From positions 62,001 to 126,000 of the forward strand of contig NZ_JAPMLL010000008.1 in the NCBI RefSeq assembly GCF_026410255.1: a stretch of 64,000 nucleotides of DNA, in the 5' to 3' direction. Under the pieces are notes generated by a model. That model was given only the letters and a program-made list of their open reading frames with translations, ran no database searches and was not told the origin of the DNA. A program made the translations under genes and the position numbers. Below, in pieces: positions 34,505 to 44,180 of this stretch (within the stretch, counting starts at the first letter, position 1; each line of letters starts with the position of its first letter). The stretch comes from Xanthomarina sp. F1114 (GTDB lineage: Bacteria; Bacteroidota; Bacteroidia; Flavobacteriales; Flavobacteriaceae).

Positions 34505-35314
34505 TTAATTAAAACTCCATCCTTTATAACTTGCTGAAGCCTCTAGTTTATTTTCTAAAACATCGTCTAATTCTGGAAAGAAATCTATTCCCGTTAGTTT
34601 TTCAATAGAATCCACAGGAACCACAAATTTATATAAAGGATCTCTGGAGTTTTCATGAGGTATTAAAAAAGCAATCATTTTTGTTTCTCCGGAGTTGGTG
34701 TCGATCAAAATTTTATAAAACTGTTTTGGGACTGCCACTTTTTCATCACCAATAGTTTTTAACTGGTCTTCTAAAACGCCCCCTGTAACCACAAACACCC
34801 CGTTGTATTTACTTGCCCAGTATCTCACTTTCTGCTCTAAAGTGTTCCATATACCCGCATTGAACTCATGATTTTGTGGACTGATATTACTTGTTAAAAA
34901 GGTTTCGTTAAAAGCTTCCTGACTATAAGCCCTATCTCCTGCTGGACATAAATGTCCTCTATCAAAGCCTGAGTTCTTATAGTTTCGCCAATGAGCAGCT
35001 CCTGTTTTTACGGCTGGATCTACTTCAAAGTACGGTCTGGTAAAATTGGTATTAGAGAGATGTTCTTTTTTAAGTTCATAAGCTACCCATTCGGCTTGTT
35101 CGTGTGGCTCGCTATAAGACAAGGAATAACTTTCATGATGAATTACTTGTCCGCTGGTGCTTGTTGGCAAGAAGAATTCGTTGGTATCAGATTTTACTGT
35201 TTTACCAGAAACTACACTATCTTGCTTTTCCTTTTCGTCTAAATAAAACTCGAAGAATAACACGCTAGAAAGAATTAGAGCACCTATTATGGAGTATATA
35301 CTGCGTTTGTTCAT
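34505..35314 (-). CDS. Membrane-anchored DNA/RNA non-specific endonuclease
   Basis: A protein of 269 residues of the NUC1 (beta-beta-alpha-metal) family. The catalytic motif is FDRGHLCPAGDR with the DRGH core, followed by the metal-binding Asn in TFLTSNISPQNHEFNAGIWNTLE. An N-terminal hydrophobic helix (SIYSIIGALILSSVLFFEFYL) would anchor it in the membrane or act as an uncleaved signal, placing the nuclease outside the cytoplasm. It probably degrades nucleic acids for nutrition or as protection. It is encoded downstream of valS on the same strand but behind a terminator. Confidence 0.92.
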   Translation of the reverse strand: MNKRSIYSIIGALILSSVLFFEFYLDEKEKQDSVVSGKTVKSDTNEFFLPTSTSGQVIHHESYSLSYSEPHEQAEWVAYELKKEHLSNTNFTRPYFEVDPAVKTGAAHWRNYKNSGFDRGHLCPAGDRAYSQEAFNETFLTSNISPQNHEFNAGIWNTLEQKVRYWASKYNGVFVVTGGVLEDQLKTIGDEKVAVPKQFYKILIDTNSGETKMIAFLIPHENSRDPLYKFVVPVDSIEKLTGIDFFPELDDVLENKLEASASYKGWSFN

Positions 35315-35321
35315 ATAAAAA

Positions 35322-35352
35322 AACCTGCCAGATTTTTAAAGCCTAGCAGGTT
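35322..35352 (-). terminator. Terminator of valS
   Basis: Arms AACCTGC and GCAGGTT; on the minus strand the hairpin is followed by seven T. It lies between the valS stop and the endonuclease start. Confidence 0.7.
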
Positions 35353-35359
35353 AATTTTT

Positions 35360-37996
35360 CTATTTCAAGCTAGCCAAACTAGCCTTCAAGGTTTCAATTT
35401 TAGCTAAAGCATCTGCTTCTTTGTTGCGCTCGTTTGCAATAACTTGCTCTGGGGCTCCAGCCACAAAACGTTCGTTTGCTAATTTCTTTTGAACAGATTT
35501 TAAAAAGCCTTCGGTATATTTAAGTTCTTGGTTTAGTTTCTCAATTTCAGCATCCACATCAATTGCTCCAGCCATTGGAATAAAATACTCGTTGGATTTT
35601 ACTCTAAAAGTTAATGCGCCTTCAACAGCTTCTGAAGTGTACGCGATACGTTCTAAATTTCCTAGTTTTGCAATAACCTCATCGAAAGTATTTGCTGTAT
35701 TTTCATTATTTATCACTGAAAAACCTATAGCATCTTTAAAAGCAATATTCTTTTCTTTTCTAATGGTTCTAATTCCTGAAATCACCTCTTGAGCAAATTC
35801 AAATTCTGAAATAAGGTTTTCATCAATTGGTTTGGTTTCTGGCCATCTTGCAATAATAAGAGCTTCTTCTGGTGTTCTTTCAGACATATATTGCCAGATT
35901 TCTTCCGTAAGAAATGGCATAAATGGGTGCAATACTTTTAAAATATCTTCAAAAATAGCAACCACACTTTTTAGTGTTTTTGCATCAATTGGTTGCTGAT
36001 AAGCTGGTTTTACAATCTCTAATAACCAGGAAGCAAAATCGTCCCAGATTAATTTATAAGTCGACATTAAAGCATCGGACAATCTGTATTTGCTATAATG
36101 ATCTTCAAGGTCGATGAGTGTTTTTTGAAACTTCGCTTCAAACCAATCGATAGCAATTTCGCTCGATTTAGGTTGTGGAATAGAATTATCAACTTCCCAT
36201 CCATCTACTAGTCTAAAGGCATTCCAAATTTTATTAGCAAAGCCTTTTCCTTGGTTACACAACGCTTCATCGAACATTAAGTCGTTTCCAGCAGCCGAGC
36301 TTAATAACAAACCAACCCGAACGCCGTCTGCGCCATAATCGTCAATAAGTTTTAAAGCATCAGGAGAATTCCCAAGAGATTTGCTCATTTTTCTACGTTG
36401 CTTATCACGCACCAAACCTGTTAAATAGACATTATTGAATGGTTTTTCACCTTTATATTCGTATCCGGCAATAATCATTCTTGCTACCCAGAAGAATAAA
36501 ATGTCTGGGCCAGTTACTAAATCATTGGTTGGATAGTAATATTTAATGTCTTCGTTTTCTGGATTTCTAATGCCGTCAAACACACTCATTGGCCATAACC
36601 AGGAAGAGAACCAAGTATCAAGAGCATCTGTATCTTGACGCAAATCTTTAGCTGTTAGCTGCTGATTGTTGGTTTTAGCTTTTGCTAATTCCACAGCCTT
36701 TTCGATAGTTTCTGCCACCACAAAATCCTCTTTTCCATCGCCATAGAAATAGGCTGGAATTTGTTGTCCCCATAGTAATTGTCTAGAAATATTCCAATCG
36801 CGAATATTTTCCATCCAATGTCTGTAGGTGTTTTCAAATTTCTTAGGAAACAACTTGATTTCGGCATTTTCTCCTAAAACGGCATCGATAGCAGGTTTTA
36901 CCAAATCCTCCATTTTTAAGAACCATTGGTCGCTTAATCTAGGTTCGATAACAGCTTTGGTACGTTCGGAGGTTCCAACTTTATTTATATGTGTTTCGGT
37001 TTTAACTAAAAAGCCTTTTTCTTCTAATTCTTTTGAAATTTCTTTTCTAACAACAAAACGGTCTTTTCCTTCGTAATGCATTCCGAAGCTATTTAAAGTG
37101 GCATCGTCGTTAAAAATATCAATAACTTCTAATTTGTGTTTATCGCCAAGATTCTTATCATTTTCATCGTGAGCAGGCGTTACTTTTAAACATCCTGTTC
37201 CAAATTCCACATCCACATATTCATCTTCTATAATTGGAATGACGCGATTACATAATGGCACAATGGCTTTTTTTCCTTTTAAATGAGAAAAACGCTCGTC
37301 GGTAGGATTAATACAAATAGCTGTATCTCCCAAAATAGTTTCGGGGCGTGTAGTTGCAATTGTCACTTTTTCGTCGCTTCCTTCAATAGCATATTCTAGA
37401 TAGTATAAGAGTCCTTGACGTTCTTCATGGATTACCTCTTCGTCTGAAAGTGTGGTTTTGGCTTCTGGATCCCAGTTAACCATTCTATAGCCACGATAAA
37501 TTAGACCTTTGTTATGCAAATCGACAAAAACCTTGATTACGGATTCAGACATATCGTCATCCATTGTAAATTTGGTTCTATCCCAGTCGCAAGAGCATCC
37601 TAACTTTTTAAGTTGTTCTAAGATAACACCACCATATTCGTGAGTCCAATCCCAGGCATGGGCCAAAAACTCTTCGCGCGTTAAACTATTTTTATCTATT
37701 CCTTGTTCTTTTAATTTGGCAACCACCTTTGCTTCTGTTGCAATAGAGGCATGATCTGTACCTGGCACCCAACACGCATTTTTTCCTAATAAACGGGCGC
37801 GACGGATTAAAACATCTTGAATTGTATTGTTTAACATATGCCCCATATGCAAGACTCCTGTTACATTTGGAGGAGGTATTACAATGGTATATGGTTCTCT
37901 TTCGTCAGGTGTTGAATGAAAATAATTGTGTTTCATCCAGTAGTCGTACCATTTACTTTCTACTTGACCGGCAACATATTTTGATGGAATTTGCAT
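35360..37996 (-). CDS. valS: Valyl-tRNA synthetase
   Basis: A protein of 878 residues from the ATG at 37996 ([20 protein letters not shown]). An in-frame ATG at 38029 would lie inside the -7 box. The class I signatures are [17 protein letters not shown] (HIGH-type) and KMSKSLGN. The editing domain lies between them ([13 protein letters not shown]). The anticodon-binding domain and the C-terminal coiled-coil arm ([23 protein letters not shown]) are present. It charges tRNA-Val in the cytoplasm. It has its own promoter and terminator. Confidence 0.97.
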   Translation of the reverse strand: MQIPSKYVAGQVESKWYDYWMKHNYFHSTPDEREPYTIVIPPPNVTGVLHMGHMLNNTIQDVLIRRARLLGKNACWVPGTDHASIATEAKVVAKLKEQGIDKNSLTREEFLAHAWDWTHEYGGVILEQLKKLGCSCDWDRTKFTMDDDMSESVIKVFVDLHNKGLIYRGYRMVNWDPEAKTTLSDEEVIHEERQGLLYYLEYAIEGSDEKVTIATTRPETILGDTAICINPTDERFSHLKGKKAIVPLCNRVIPIIEDEYVDVEFGTGCLKVTPAHDENDKNLGDKHKLEVIDIFNDDATLNSFGMHYEGKDRFVVRKEISKELEEKGFLVKTETHINKVGTSERTKAVIEPRLSDQWFLKMEDLVKPAIDAVLGENAEIKLFPKKFENTYRHWMENIRDWNISRQLLWGQQIPAYFYGDGKEDFVVAETIEKAVELAKAKTNNQQLTAKDLRQDTDALDTWFSSWLWPMSVFDGIRNPENEDIKYYYPTNDLVTGPDILFFWVARMIIAGYEYKGEKPFNNVYLTGLVRDKQRRKMSKSLGNSPDALKLIDDYGADGVRVGLLLSSAAGNDLMFDEALCNQGKGFANKIWNAFRLVDGWEVDNSIPQPKSSEIAIDWFEAKFQKTLIDLEDHYSKYRLSDALMSTYKLIWDDFASWLLEIVKPAYQQPIDAKTLKSVVAIFEDILKVLHPFMPFLTEEIWQYMSERTPEEALIIARWPETKPIDENLISEFEFAQEVISGIRTIRKEKNIAFKDAIGFSVINNENTANTFDEVIAKLGNLERIAYTSEAVEGALTFRVKSNEYFIPMAGAIDVDAEIEKLNQELKYTEGFLKSVQKKLANERFVAGAPEQVIANERNKEADALAKIETLKASLASLK

Positions 37997-38026
37997 ACTT
38001 TGGAATAGTTTTTGAAATATAACATG

Positions 38027-38034
38027 CAAAAGTA
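38027..38034 (-). promoter_or_regulatory. -7 box of valS
   Basis: On the minus strand TACTTTTG, matching TAnnTTTG, about 30 bases before the ATG at 37996; it overlaps the alternative start at 38029. Confidence 0.6.
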
Positions 38035-38123
38035 CTTATATTTATTTTTTCGATAAAATTATCTGACTGTATATTCGCTATTTATATAAGTTTAACATTT
38101 TTATAATGATGTCATACGTCTAA

Positions 38124-38131
38124 TAATTTTG
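38124..38131 (+). promoter_or_regulatory. -7 box of the DUF1573 gene
   Basis: TAATTTTG matches TAnnTTTG, 51 bases before the ATG at 38183. Confidence 0.55.
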
Positions 38132-38182
38132 CAAAACATCTAAAAAGTAACTAAGTTTACCCTCTTAAAAAATCATAAAATT

Positions 38183-38608
38183 ATGAAACATTTATTTACA
38201 GTATTGTTTATCAGTTTGTTGAGTTTCTCTGTTTCTGCTCAAGAAAAAGCAGCGAAAATTGAATTCAAAACAGATGTTATTGATTACGGAACAATAGATA
38301 AAGGAGCCGATGGTGTTCGTGTATTTGAGTTTACAAATACCGGAAATGCCCCTTTAATTATTTCTAAAGTTAATTCCAGCTGTGGATGTACGGTTCCAAA
38401 AAAACCGGAAGGACCAATTTTACCTGGTGAAACTGGTGAAATTCAAGTAAAATACGATACAAACCGTGTGATGCCAATTAGAAAGACAATAACAGTAATT
38501 TCTAATGCAGATACACCAACGGTTGCTTTAAAAATTAAAGGTGAAGTTATTGACCCAAGTAAAACAAGTGTTCTTAAGAAAAAGAATTCTAGTGTTATGC
38601 AGGAGTAA
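38183..38608 (+). CDS. Exported DUF1573 protein
   Basis: A protein of 141 residues with a signal peptide (MKHLFTVLFISLLSFSVSAQ). The body is a single DUF1573 immunoglobulin-like domain: DVIDYGTIDKGADGVRVFEFTNTGNAPLIISKVNSSCGCTVPK, then PILPGETGEIQVKYDTNR. The Cys pair in SSCGCT is characteristic. It belongs to the wider HYDIN/ASPM-like fold family, exported and of unknown function. It is monocistronic, between valS and a bidirectional terminator. Confidence 0.88.
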   Translation: MKHLFTVLFISLLSFSVSAQEKAAKIEFKTDVIDYGTIDKGADGVRVFEFTNTGNAPLIISKVNSSCGCTVPKKPEGPILPGETGEIQVKYDTNRVMPIRKTITVISNADTPTVALKIKGEVIDPSKTSVLKKKNSSVMQE

Positions 38609-38631
38609 AAATTACTACCTAGTCTTAATAA

Positions 38632-38661
38632 AAAACCTTGAGAAATATTTCTCAAGGTTTT
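38632..38661. terminator. Bidirectional terminator between convergent genes
   Basis: AAAACCTTGAGAAAT and its reverse complement form a perfect 30-bp palindrome with A- and T-runs at the ends. It serves the DUF1573 gene on the plus strand and the protease gene on the minus strand. Confidence 0.85.
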
Positions 38662-38664
38662 TTT

Positions 38665-39993
38665 TTATGGCTTAAACACATCTTCCAAATAGAAAACAAA
38701 ATCCAGCACAACTCCGGCTCTTTCTACTTCCAGCTTTATACGCTGACCGGCCTTACCATAGAATATATGAGTAATTTCTTGTAAAGTATATCTATCTGTA
38801 GATCTATTGTTTATGGTTAATAGCACATCATTAAGTTTTAAGCCAGCTCTATCTGCCGGCGAGTCCTTTCGTAATTCTACAATAGAATAGGCAGGTTTTA
38901 GTGTTAGTTTGTATTTAGGGTTTAAAATAATGGCGGTATTATTCTCCATAAAATCGTTTTGAGATAGGTGGTCGTAATTTTTCTCTTTAGACAATCTTAG
39001 TGTATTTTGAGCTAATTCTATCCCACTTTTATTGTAACTAAAGGGAGTTTTAAAATACTTGTTTTTCTTTAAGGTCATTGTTTTACTAGAGTAGTCAACA
39101 ATCAGGTTAAATCGTTTTAAAAGCTCTCCGGCAACGCTTCCGTTTCTATCTTTATGTTGTTTAACATAAATTAAAGACTCTGAATTTGGAAAAGACACAT
39201 TTACATCTTCCAAGGTAAAACTATTTAAAGAAACCTCTGAAATCCTAGATCTTTTGCCATAAACACTACCCGTTAAGCCATGCCCTAAAAAATCGTCAAA
39301 AAACATGTCCCCTACCTCAATCCCTAAACTATCTTCCTGAAAAAGCCACAAAGCATCACTCCCTCCAGAATCTATCAATAGTTTTACTGGAATTTGTTTA
39401 TTTCTAATGTTTACATCTGCATAAATATATGGCTTGTTTTTATAAAATTCCATGGGTAATATTTCGCAAGAACGACAGGATTTATATTTATAAACCTTCG
39501 GATTTGTCAGCCTTATATATTTGGAAACATAATTTATTTCAACCACAAAGTCTTTAAACAAATCGTAGCCAATAATTCCATGTAAAGGAATTCCCAATCT
39601 TGGTGCAAAATCTAAATGTGCACTATATACGGCATACAGCTCTTGATCTAAATTAATAGCATCTCCAATTTTAGAAAAATTACGTGTAGACCTCAAGGCT
39701 TTAACTGCCTCGCCTTCACCTAAACCTCTTAAGAAAATGGTTTCTGTGTTTCTAATTTGAAGGGAATCTGAAATATTTAAAAAGTTAAAAATAATAGTTT
39801 TATTCACGCCTGTATCTAATATAAACGACAGCGCAACACCATTAATTTCGACCGGGATAATAATGAGATTGTTTATTAGTTTAAATCGGATTTTATCTGA
39901 CTCTTTTTTGTTTTGAATAACAAATTTACTTTGAGATAAAGCTGCAGTTTGAAAGCAACAAGCAAAAAGTAAAAACCAGATAAACTGTTTCAT
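38665..39993 (-). CDS. Exported aspartyl (retropepsin-like) protease with PDZ domain
   Basis: A protein of 442 residues. A signal peptide (MKQFIWFLLFACCFQTAALSQ) is followed by two retropepsin-type repeats: LSFILDTGVNKTIIF (DTG) near 60 and KLLIDSGGSDALWLF (DSG) near 205, each with downstream hydrophobic-Gly segments (LHGIIGYDLFKDFVV; VAGELLKRFNLIVDY). The C-terminal PDZ domain (YSIVELRKDSPADRAGLKLNDVLLTINN) would bind peptide ends. Bacteroidota carry several such proteins; their substrates are unknown. It converges on the DUF1573 gene across a shared terminator. Confidence 0.9.
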   Translation of the reverse strand: MKQFIWFLLFACCFQTAALSQSKFVIQNKKESDKIRFKLINNLIIIPVEINGVALSFILDTGVNKTIIFNFLNISDSLQIRNTETIFLRGLGEGEAVKALRSTRNFSKIGDAINLDQELYAVYSAHLDFAPRLGIPLHGIIGYDLFKDFVVEINYVSKYIRLTNPKVYKYKSCRSCEILPMEFYKNKPYIYADVNIRNKQIPVKLLIDSGGSDALWLFQEDSLGIEVGDMFFDDFLGHGLTGSVYGKRSRISEVSLNSFTLEDVNVSFPNSESLIYVKQHKDRNGSVAGELLKRFNLIVDYSSKTMTLKKNKYFKTPFSYNKSGIELAQNTLRLSKEKNYDHLSQNDFMENNTAIILNPKYKLTLKPAYSIVELRKDSPADRAGLKLNDVLLTINNRSTDRYTLQEITHIFYGKAGQRIKLEVERAGVVLDFVFYLEDVFKP

Positions 39994-40217
39994 ATAGGTG
40001 CGTATTAAAAATAGACAGAATTTACACTTTTAAAAACTCTAAAACCACTCAAACAAAAAGAAACACAATAAGACATTAACAATCAATCTGCCAAGCACTT
40101 AAAGCTCTATAAAACCCTCTCTAAAGTTCTTATAATTGAATTTACAAAAACTTTAAGACAATTTTAAAAACCTTTCAGAATATTTTTAGAACTTTGCTTC
40201 TTTAATACATCCTAATT

Positions 40218-41408
40218 ATGCCAGCAATATCAAAAAAAGGGCAGCACATGCCACAATCGCCAATTAGAAAGCTAGTACCTTATGCTGAATTGGCTTATAG
40301 TCGAGGAAAAACTGTATATCATTTAAATATTGGTCAGCCAGATATTAAAACTCCTGAAATAGCTCTAGACGCTGTTAGAGTGCACTCTCTAGACATTTTA
40401 GCTTATACAAGATCTGAAGGTTCTGATAAATACAGAGCAAAAATTGCCGATTACTACAGCAAGCACGACATTCAAGTTACTAAAGATAATATTATTGTAA
40501 CTACAGGAGGAAGCGAGGCTTTAATGTTTGCCTTTGGAAGTGTTATGGATACAGATGATGAAATTATTATTCCAGAGCCTTTTTATGCTAATTACAACGG
40601 ATTCTCTACAGCTTCCGGTGTAAATATTGTTCCTGTAATTTCTAAAATTGAAGACAACTTTGCTTTACCTCCAATCGAGGAATTTGAAAAGTTAATCACG
40701 CCTAAAACAAAAGCAATTTTAATTTGTAATCCCGGAAATCCTACTGGTTATCTATATTCTAAAGAAGAAATAGGAAAATTAGCTGATATCGTAAAAAAAC
40801 ATGACCTCTTTTTAATTTCGGATGAAGTTTATAGAGAGTTTGCATACGATGGTATTGCGCATTATTCTATTATGCAGGAAGAAGGTATAGCAGACCATGC
40901 CATAATGATCGATTCTGTATCTAAACGTTATAGCATGTGTGGCGCAAGGATAGGTTGTTTGGTTTCAAAAAACAAAGAAGTAATAAATACTGCATTAAAA
41001 TTTGCTCAGGCTAGATTAAGTCCGCCAACTTTAGCGCAAATTGCCAGTGAAGCAGCCTTACAAACACCACAAAGTTATTTTGATGGGGTTATAGAAGAAT
41101 ATGTTGAACGCAGAAACACCTTGATTTCTGAGTTAGAAAAAATAGACGGAGTAAAAGTAGCTAAACCTAAAGGAGCCTTTTACTGCATTGTAGAACTCCC
41201 TGTAAAAAACTCGGATGCATTTGCACAGTGGCTTTTAGAAAGTTTTGACGTTGATGGAGAAACTGTTATGGTAGCTCCTGCAGCTGGTTTTTATTCTACT
41301 CCAGGAGTTGGATTAAACCAAATTAGAATTGCCTATGTTTTAAATCAGGAAAGTCTTATAAAAGCTGTGAGCATTTTAAAAGAAGCCCTTAAAGTATATA
41401 AAGATTAG
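40218..41408 (+). CDS. PLP-dependent aminotransferase, class I/II
   Basis: A protein of 396 residues. YHLNIGQPDIKTPEIALDAV at the N-terminus, TTGGSEALMFAFGSV for the cofactor phosphate, CNPGNPTGYLYSKEE, ISDEVYREFAYDG and the Schiff-base lysine in DSVSKRYSMCGARIG. The C-terminal Arg that binds the alpha-carboxylate is in NQIRIAYVLN. It belongs to the aspartate/aromatic aminotransferase fold-I group; the exact amino acid cannot be read from sequence. murB overlaps its stop codon by one base, so the genes form an operon. Confidence 0.92.
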   Translation: MPAISKKGQHMPQSPIRKLVPYAELAYSRGKTVYHLNIGQPDIKTPEIALDAVRVHSLDILAYTRSEGSDKYRAKIADYYSKHDIQVTKDNIIVTTGGSEALMFAFGSVMDTDDEIIIPEPFYANYNGFSTASGVNIVPVISKIEDNFALPPIEEFEKLITPKTKAILICNPGNPTGYLYSKEEIGKLADIVKKHDLFLISDEVYREFAYDGIAHYSIMQEEGIADHAIMIDSVSKRYSMCGARIGCLVSKNKEVINTALKFAQARLSPPTLAQIASEAALQTPQSYFDGVIEEYVERRNTLISELEKIDGVKVAKPKGAFYCIVELPVKNSDAFAQWLLESFDVDGETVMVAPAAGFYSTPGVGLNQIRIAYVLNQESLIKAVSILKEALKVYKD

Positions 41409-42421
41409 TGCAAATTAAACACAACATATCTTTAAAGACATATAACACCTTTGGGATAGATGCTTTGGCCAAACATTTTGTTACTATAAACAGTATTGTA
41501 GAGCTAAAACAAGCACTTTCTTTAGAAGGCTATCCAGACATTTTTGTGTTAGGAGGAGGAAGTAATATGTTACTAACAAAAAATATTGATGCCCTTGTAT
41601 TGCATTTAAATATCAAGGGCATTTCTATTGTTTCTGAAGACGAAGATTCTGTTTTAATACAAGCTAATGCTGGCGAAAACTGGCACGAGTTTGTTCTTTG
41701 GTGCTTAGCTAATAATTTTGGCGGACTTGAAAACCTGTCTTTAATTCCAGGAAATGTTGGCTCGGCTCCTATTCAGAATATTGGAGCTTATGGCGTGGAA
41801 CTAAAAGACTCTTTTGTGTCTTGCCAAGCTTTAGATATAGCTTCAAAAACCTTAAAAACATATTCAAAAGAGGCCTGTAAGTTCGGTTATAGAAATTCCA
41901 TTTTTAAACAAGAGAAAAAAGGAAAATGTATTATTTGTAATGTTACATTTAAACTTTCCAAAAAGCCTCACACCCTTCACACCTCTTATGGATCTATTGC
42001 TAATCAATTAGCTATAATGAATATTATACATCCCAGCATTCAAGATGTTTCTCAAGCTGTGATAAAAATTAGACAAAGCAAGCTGCCAGATCCAAAACAA
42101 ATAGGCAATAGTGGTAGCTTCTTTAAAAACCCTGTTGTTTCAACAGAGATTTACTCGAAATTACAAGAAAACTTCCCGGATATTCCTGGATACCCTGTTT
42201 CTGAAACAGAAATAAAAGTTCCTGCAGGTTGGCTTATTGAGAAAGCAGGCTTTAAAGGAAAACAATTTGGAGAATATGGCGTTCATAAAGAGCAAGCTTT
42301 AGTATTAGTAAACTACGGAAATGCAAAGGGCCAAGAAATCTTGGAATTGGCAAGGTTAATCCAAAAAACTGTCAAGCAGCTTTTTAACATTGTAATAGAT
42401 GCTGAAGTAAATATTATTTAA
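41408..42421 (+). CDS. murB: UDP-N-acetylenolpyruvoylglucosamine reductase (MurB)
   Basis: A protein of 337 residues, type I MurB length. The GTG start at 41408 overlaps the TAG of the aminotransferase (TAGTG). FAD-binding: VLGGGSNMLL near 47 and LSLIPGNVGSAPIQNIGAYGVEL. The catalytic serine loop is GNSGSFFKNPVVS, and a final Glu lies in KEQALVLVN or the following helix. It reduces the enolpyruvyl group to give UDP-MurNAc in peptidoglycan synthesis, cytoplasmic. Confidence 0.96.
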   Translation: MQIKHNISLKTYNTFGIDALAKHFVTINSIVELKQALSLEGYPDIFVLGGGSNMLLTKNIDALVLHLNIKGISIVSEDEDSVLIQANAGENWHEFVLWCLANNFGGLENLSLIPGNVGSAPIQNIGAYGVELKDSFVSCQALDIASKTLKTYSKEACKFGYRNSIFKQEKKGKCIICNVTFKLSKKPHTLHTSYGSIANQLAIMNIIHPSIQDVSQAVIKIRQSKLPDPKQIGNSGSFFKNPVVSTEIYSKLQENFPDIPGYPVSETEIKVPAGWLIEKAGFKGKQFGEYGVHKEQALVLVNYGNAKGQEILELARLIQKTVKQLFNIVIDAEVNII

Positions 42422-42436
42422 ATTAAAAAAAATCTC

Positions 42437-42444
42437 TAACTTTG
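42437..42444 (+). promoter_or_regulatory. -7 box of the second ECF sigma gene
   Basis: TAACTTTG matches TAnnTTTG, 39 bases before the TTG start at 42484 and 15 bases after the murB stop. Confidence 0.55.
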
Positions 42445-42483
42445 ATTTTTTGCATCATATAATAATCTTATAATTAACCAAAC

Positions 42484-43017
42484 TTGAGTACACCCATCGA
42501 ATTGGAAATAGTTGGCTTACTCCAAAAAGGAGATAAAAAAGCCATTACTCTGCTATATGAAAATTATGCAGATGCCTTATATGGTGTGATTTTAAAGGTG
42601 TTAAACGACGAGGAACTCGCTCAAGACGCCTTACAAGAAACCTTTATTAAGGTCTGGAAAAACGCAAAATCGTATAACAGTAAGAAAGCTAAATTATTTA
42701 CTTGGCTTTATCGAATTGCTTACAATACAGCTATCGACAAAGTAAGATCGCAAACAAATAAAACAAGTAAGGAAATCCAAATTGAAGCTTCTAACGTATA
42801 TAAGTTAACATCGGAGAGTTTAAATCAAGATGTTATGGATCTTAAAACCCATTTAAAATCCATAGACGAAAAATATCAAATAGTAATTAATGCGCTCTAT
42901 TTTGAGGGCATGACACAACAAGAAGCAAGTGATGAATTGGATATTCCACTTGGGACTATTAAATCAAGATTAAAAATAGGATTACGTGAATTGAAAAAAA
43001 TTTACGATCCAGAATAA
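42484..43017 (+). CDS. ECF sigma factor paired with an RskA-type anti-sigma
   Basis: A protein of 177 residues with a TTG start at 42484 (no ATG fits the N-terminus). Region 2: LYENYADALYGVILKVLNDEELAQDALQETFIKVWKNAKSYNSKKAKLFTWLYRIAYNTAIDKVR. Region 4: YFEGMTQQEASDELDIPLGTIKSRLKIGLRELKK. The next gene, eight bases away, encodes a membrane-anchored anti-sigma, so this is a standard membrane-signal ECF system. It probably autoregulates through the TAACTTTG promoter or an own promoter not recognised here. Confidence 0.92.
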   Translation: MSTPIELEIVGLLQKGDKKAITLLYENYADALYGVILKVLNDEELAQDALQETFIKVWKNAKSYNSKKAKLFTWLYRIAYNTAIDKVRSQTNKTSKEIQIEASNVYKLTSESLNQDVMDLKTHLKSIDEKYQIVINALYFEGMTQQEASDELDIPLGTIKSRLKIGLRELKKIYDPE

Positions 43018-43025
43018 ACCGAGTC

Positions 43026-43817
43026 ATGAATGATAAAATAAATACATTTTTAAATTCTGACCTATTAGAAAAGTATCTTTTAGGTGATACAACTTTTGCT
43101 GAAACAGAGAAAGTTGAAACTTACCTATCTAAATACCCAGAGGTTCAGAATGCCTACAACGCCTTACAAGCTAATTTAGAAATCGCTTCTAAAAGTCAAG
43201 CCGTTGAAGCTCCTAAACACATTTTAAATAATATTTTAAATGAGTTAGATAATGCTCCAGTAGTTAGTATAAAACCATCAAACAAATACAAAAAGTGGTA
43301 CCACTTAAGTATTGCTGCTTGTTTTGCGGCTTTAATTTTTGCTGGAACTTCGTTTATATTTTATACACAAAACATCAGCTTAAAAACTGAAAACCAAAAA
43401 ATTGTAGATGAGATATACGACTTAAGGAATGATATTAGCCTAAATAACAGCAAACTAACAGATATTATGTTGCAGTTTAAACAACTTAATAATCCGGAAA
43501 CAGAAAAATACATTATTAAGGGAAACAACAGAGCTAAGAACCTTAAAACAGTTGCTTATATTAACCCTAAAGAGAAAACATCTATGATAGATGTGGTTTC
43601 TTTACCACAACTACCAGAGGAAAAGTGTTATCAAATTTGGGCTCAAGTTCAGGACAATATGGTTAGTCTAGGAATTTTGAGTGAAACAGACAGAGAATTA
43701 AAACAGATTCCTTACACTGAAAACGCTTTAGGCTTAAGTATAACTATTGAGAATAAAGGAGGAAATCAGACAGGATCCAAAGAGAATTCTGTAGCAGAAA
43801 TCACTCTACAAAAATAA
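43026..43817 (+). CDS. Membrane-anchored anti-sigma factor (RskA-like)
   Basis: A protein of 263 residues. The N-terminal cytoplasmic part (DLLEKYLLGDTTFAETEKVETYLSKYPEVQNAYNAL) is the zinc-less anti-sigma helix bundle. A single transmembrane helix (YHLSIAACFAALIFAGTSFIFYTQ) lies near residue 95. The extracytoplasmic part is a short coiled coil plus the RskA C-terminal domain with VAYINPKEKTSMIDVVSLPQLPEEKCYQIWAQVQDNMVSLGIL. It should sequester the upstream sigma factor until a periplasmic signal triggers its release. A terminator follows. Confidence 0.9.
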   Translation: MNDKINTFLNSDLLEKYLLGDTTFAETEKVETYLSKYPEVQNAYNALQANLEIASKSQAVEAPKHILNNILNELDNAPVVSIKPSNKYKKWYHLSIAACFAALIFAGTSFIFYTQNISLKTENQKIVDEIYDLRNDISLNNSKLTDIMLQFKQLNNPETEKYIIKGNNRAKNLKTVAYINPKEKTSMIDVVSLPQLPEEKCYQIWAQVQDNMVSLGILSETDRELKQIPYTENALGLSITIENKGGNQTGSKENSVAEITLQK

Positions 43818-43847
43818 AATTAAAAAGCGCCATAAACTTTTTAGTTT

Positions 43848-43887
43848 AAAGCCTCACTTTTATTAAAAAATGTGAGGCTTTATTTTT
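43848..43887 (+). terminator. Terminator of the sigma/anti-sigma operon
   Basis: AAAGCCTCAC (43848-43857) pairs with GTGAGGCTTT (43872-43881), followed by ATTTTTA. Confidence 0.8.
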
Positions 43888-43909
43888 ATCTCTTCTCATT
43901 AAAAAATCG

Positions 43910-43917
43910 TATTTTTG
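43910..43917 (+). promoter_or_regulatory. -7 box of the small membrane protein gene
   Basis: TATTTTTG matches TAnnTTTG, 53 bases before the ATG at 43971. Confidence 0.5.
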
Positions 43918-43970
43918 CACTAAAATTTGAGGCCATTTTAAACAAGCCTTAAAATTAAACTAAGCATAAC

Positions 43971-44174
43971 ATGAAATTATTCTTTATAACTTTAATTTTA
44001 TTAGGTATTGCCATCGCTGGTATTGCTATTAAACTTTGGGCGAAAAAAGACGGAAAATTTGCCGGCACATGTGCCAGTCAAAATCCTGCCCTTAACAAAA
44101 ATGGGGAATCTTGTGGTTTTTGTGGAAAAACCCCAGAGCAGTATGCCGATTGTAACGAACCTTCACATTCATAA
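43971..44174 (+). CDS. Small membrane protein with a cysteine-rich tail
   Basis: A protein of 67 residues. One N-terminal transmembrane helix (LFFITLILLGIAIAGIAIKLW) is followed by a short domain with four cysteines: GTCASQNPALNKNGESCGFCGKTPEQYADC. The CxxC and flanking Cys could bind a metal or form disulfides. I recognise it as a small protein conserved in Flavobacteriaceae, of unknown function. The glycosyltransferase begins seven bases downstream, so the two are co-transcribed. Confidence 0.75.
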   Translation: MKLFFITLILLGIAIAGIAIKLWAKKDGKFAGTCASQNPALNKNGESCGFCGKTPEQYADCNEPSHS

Positions 44175-44180
44175 CGCTGT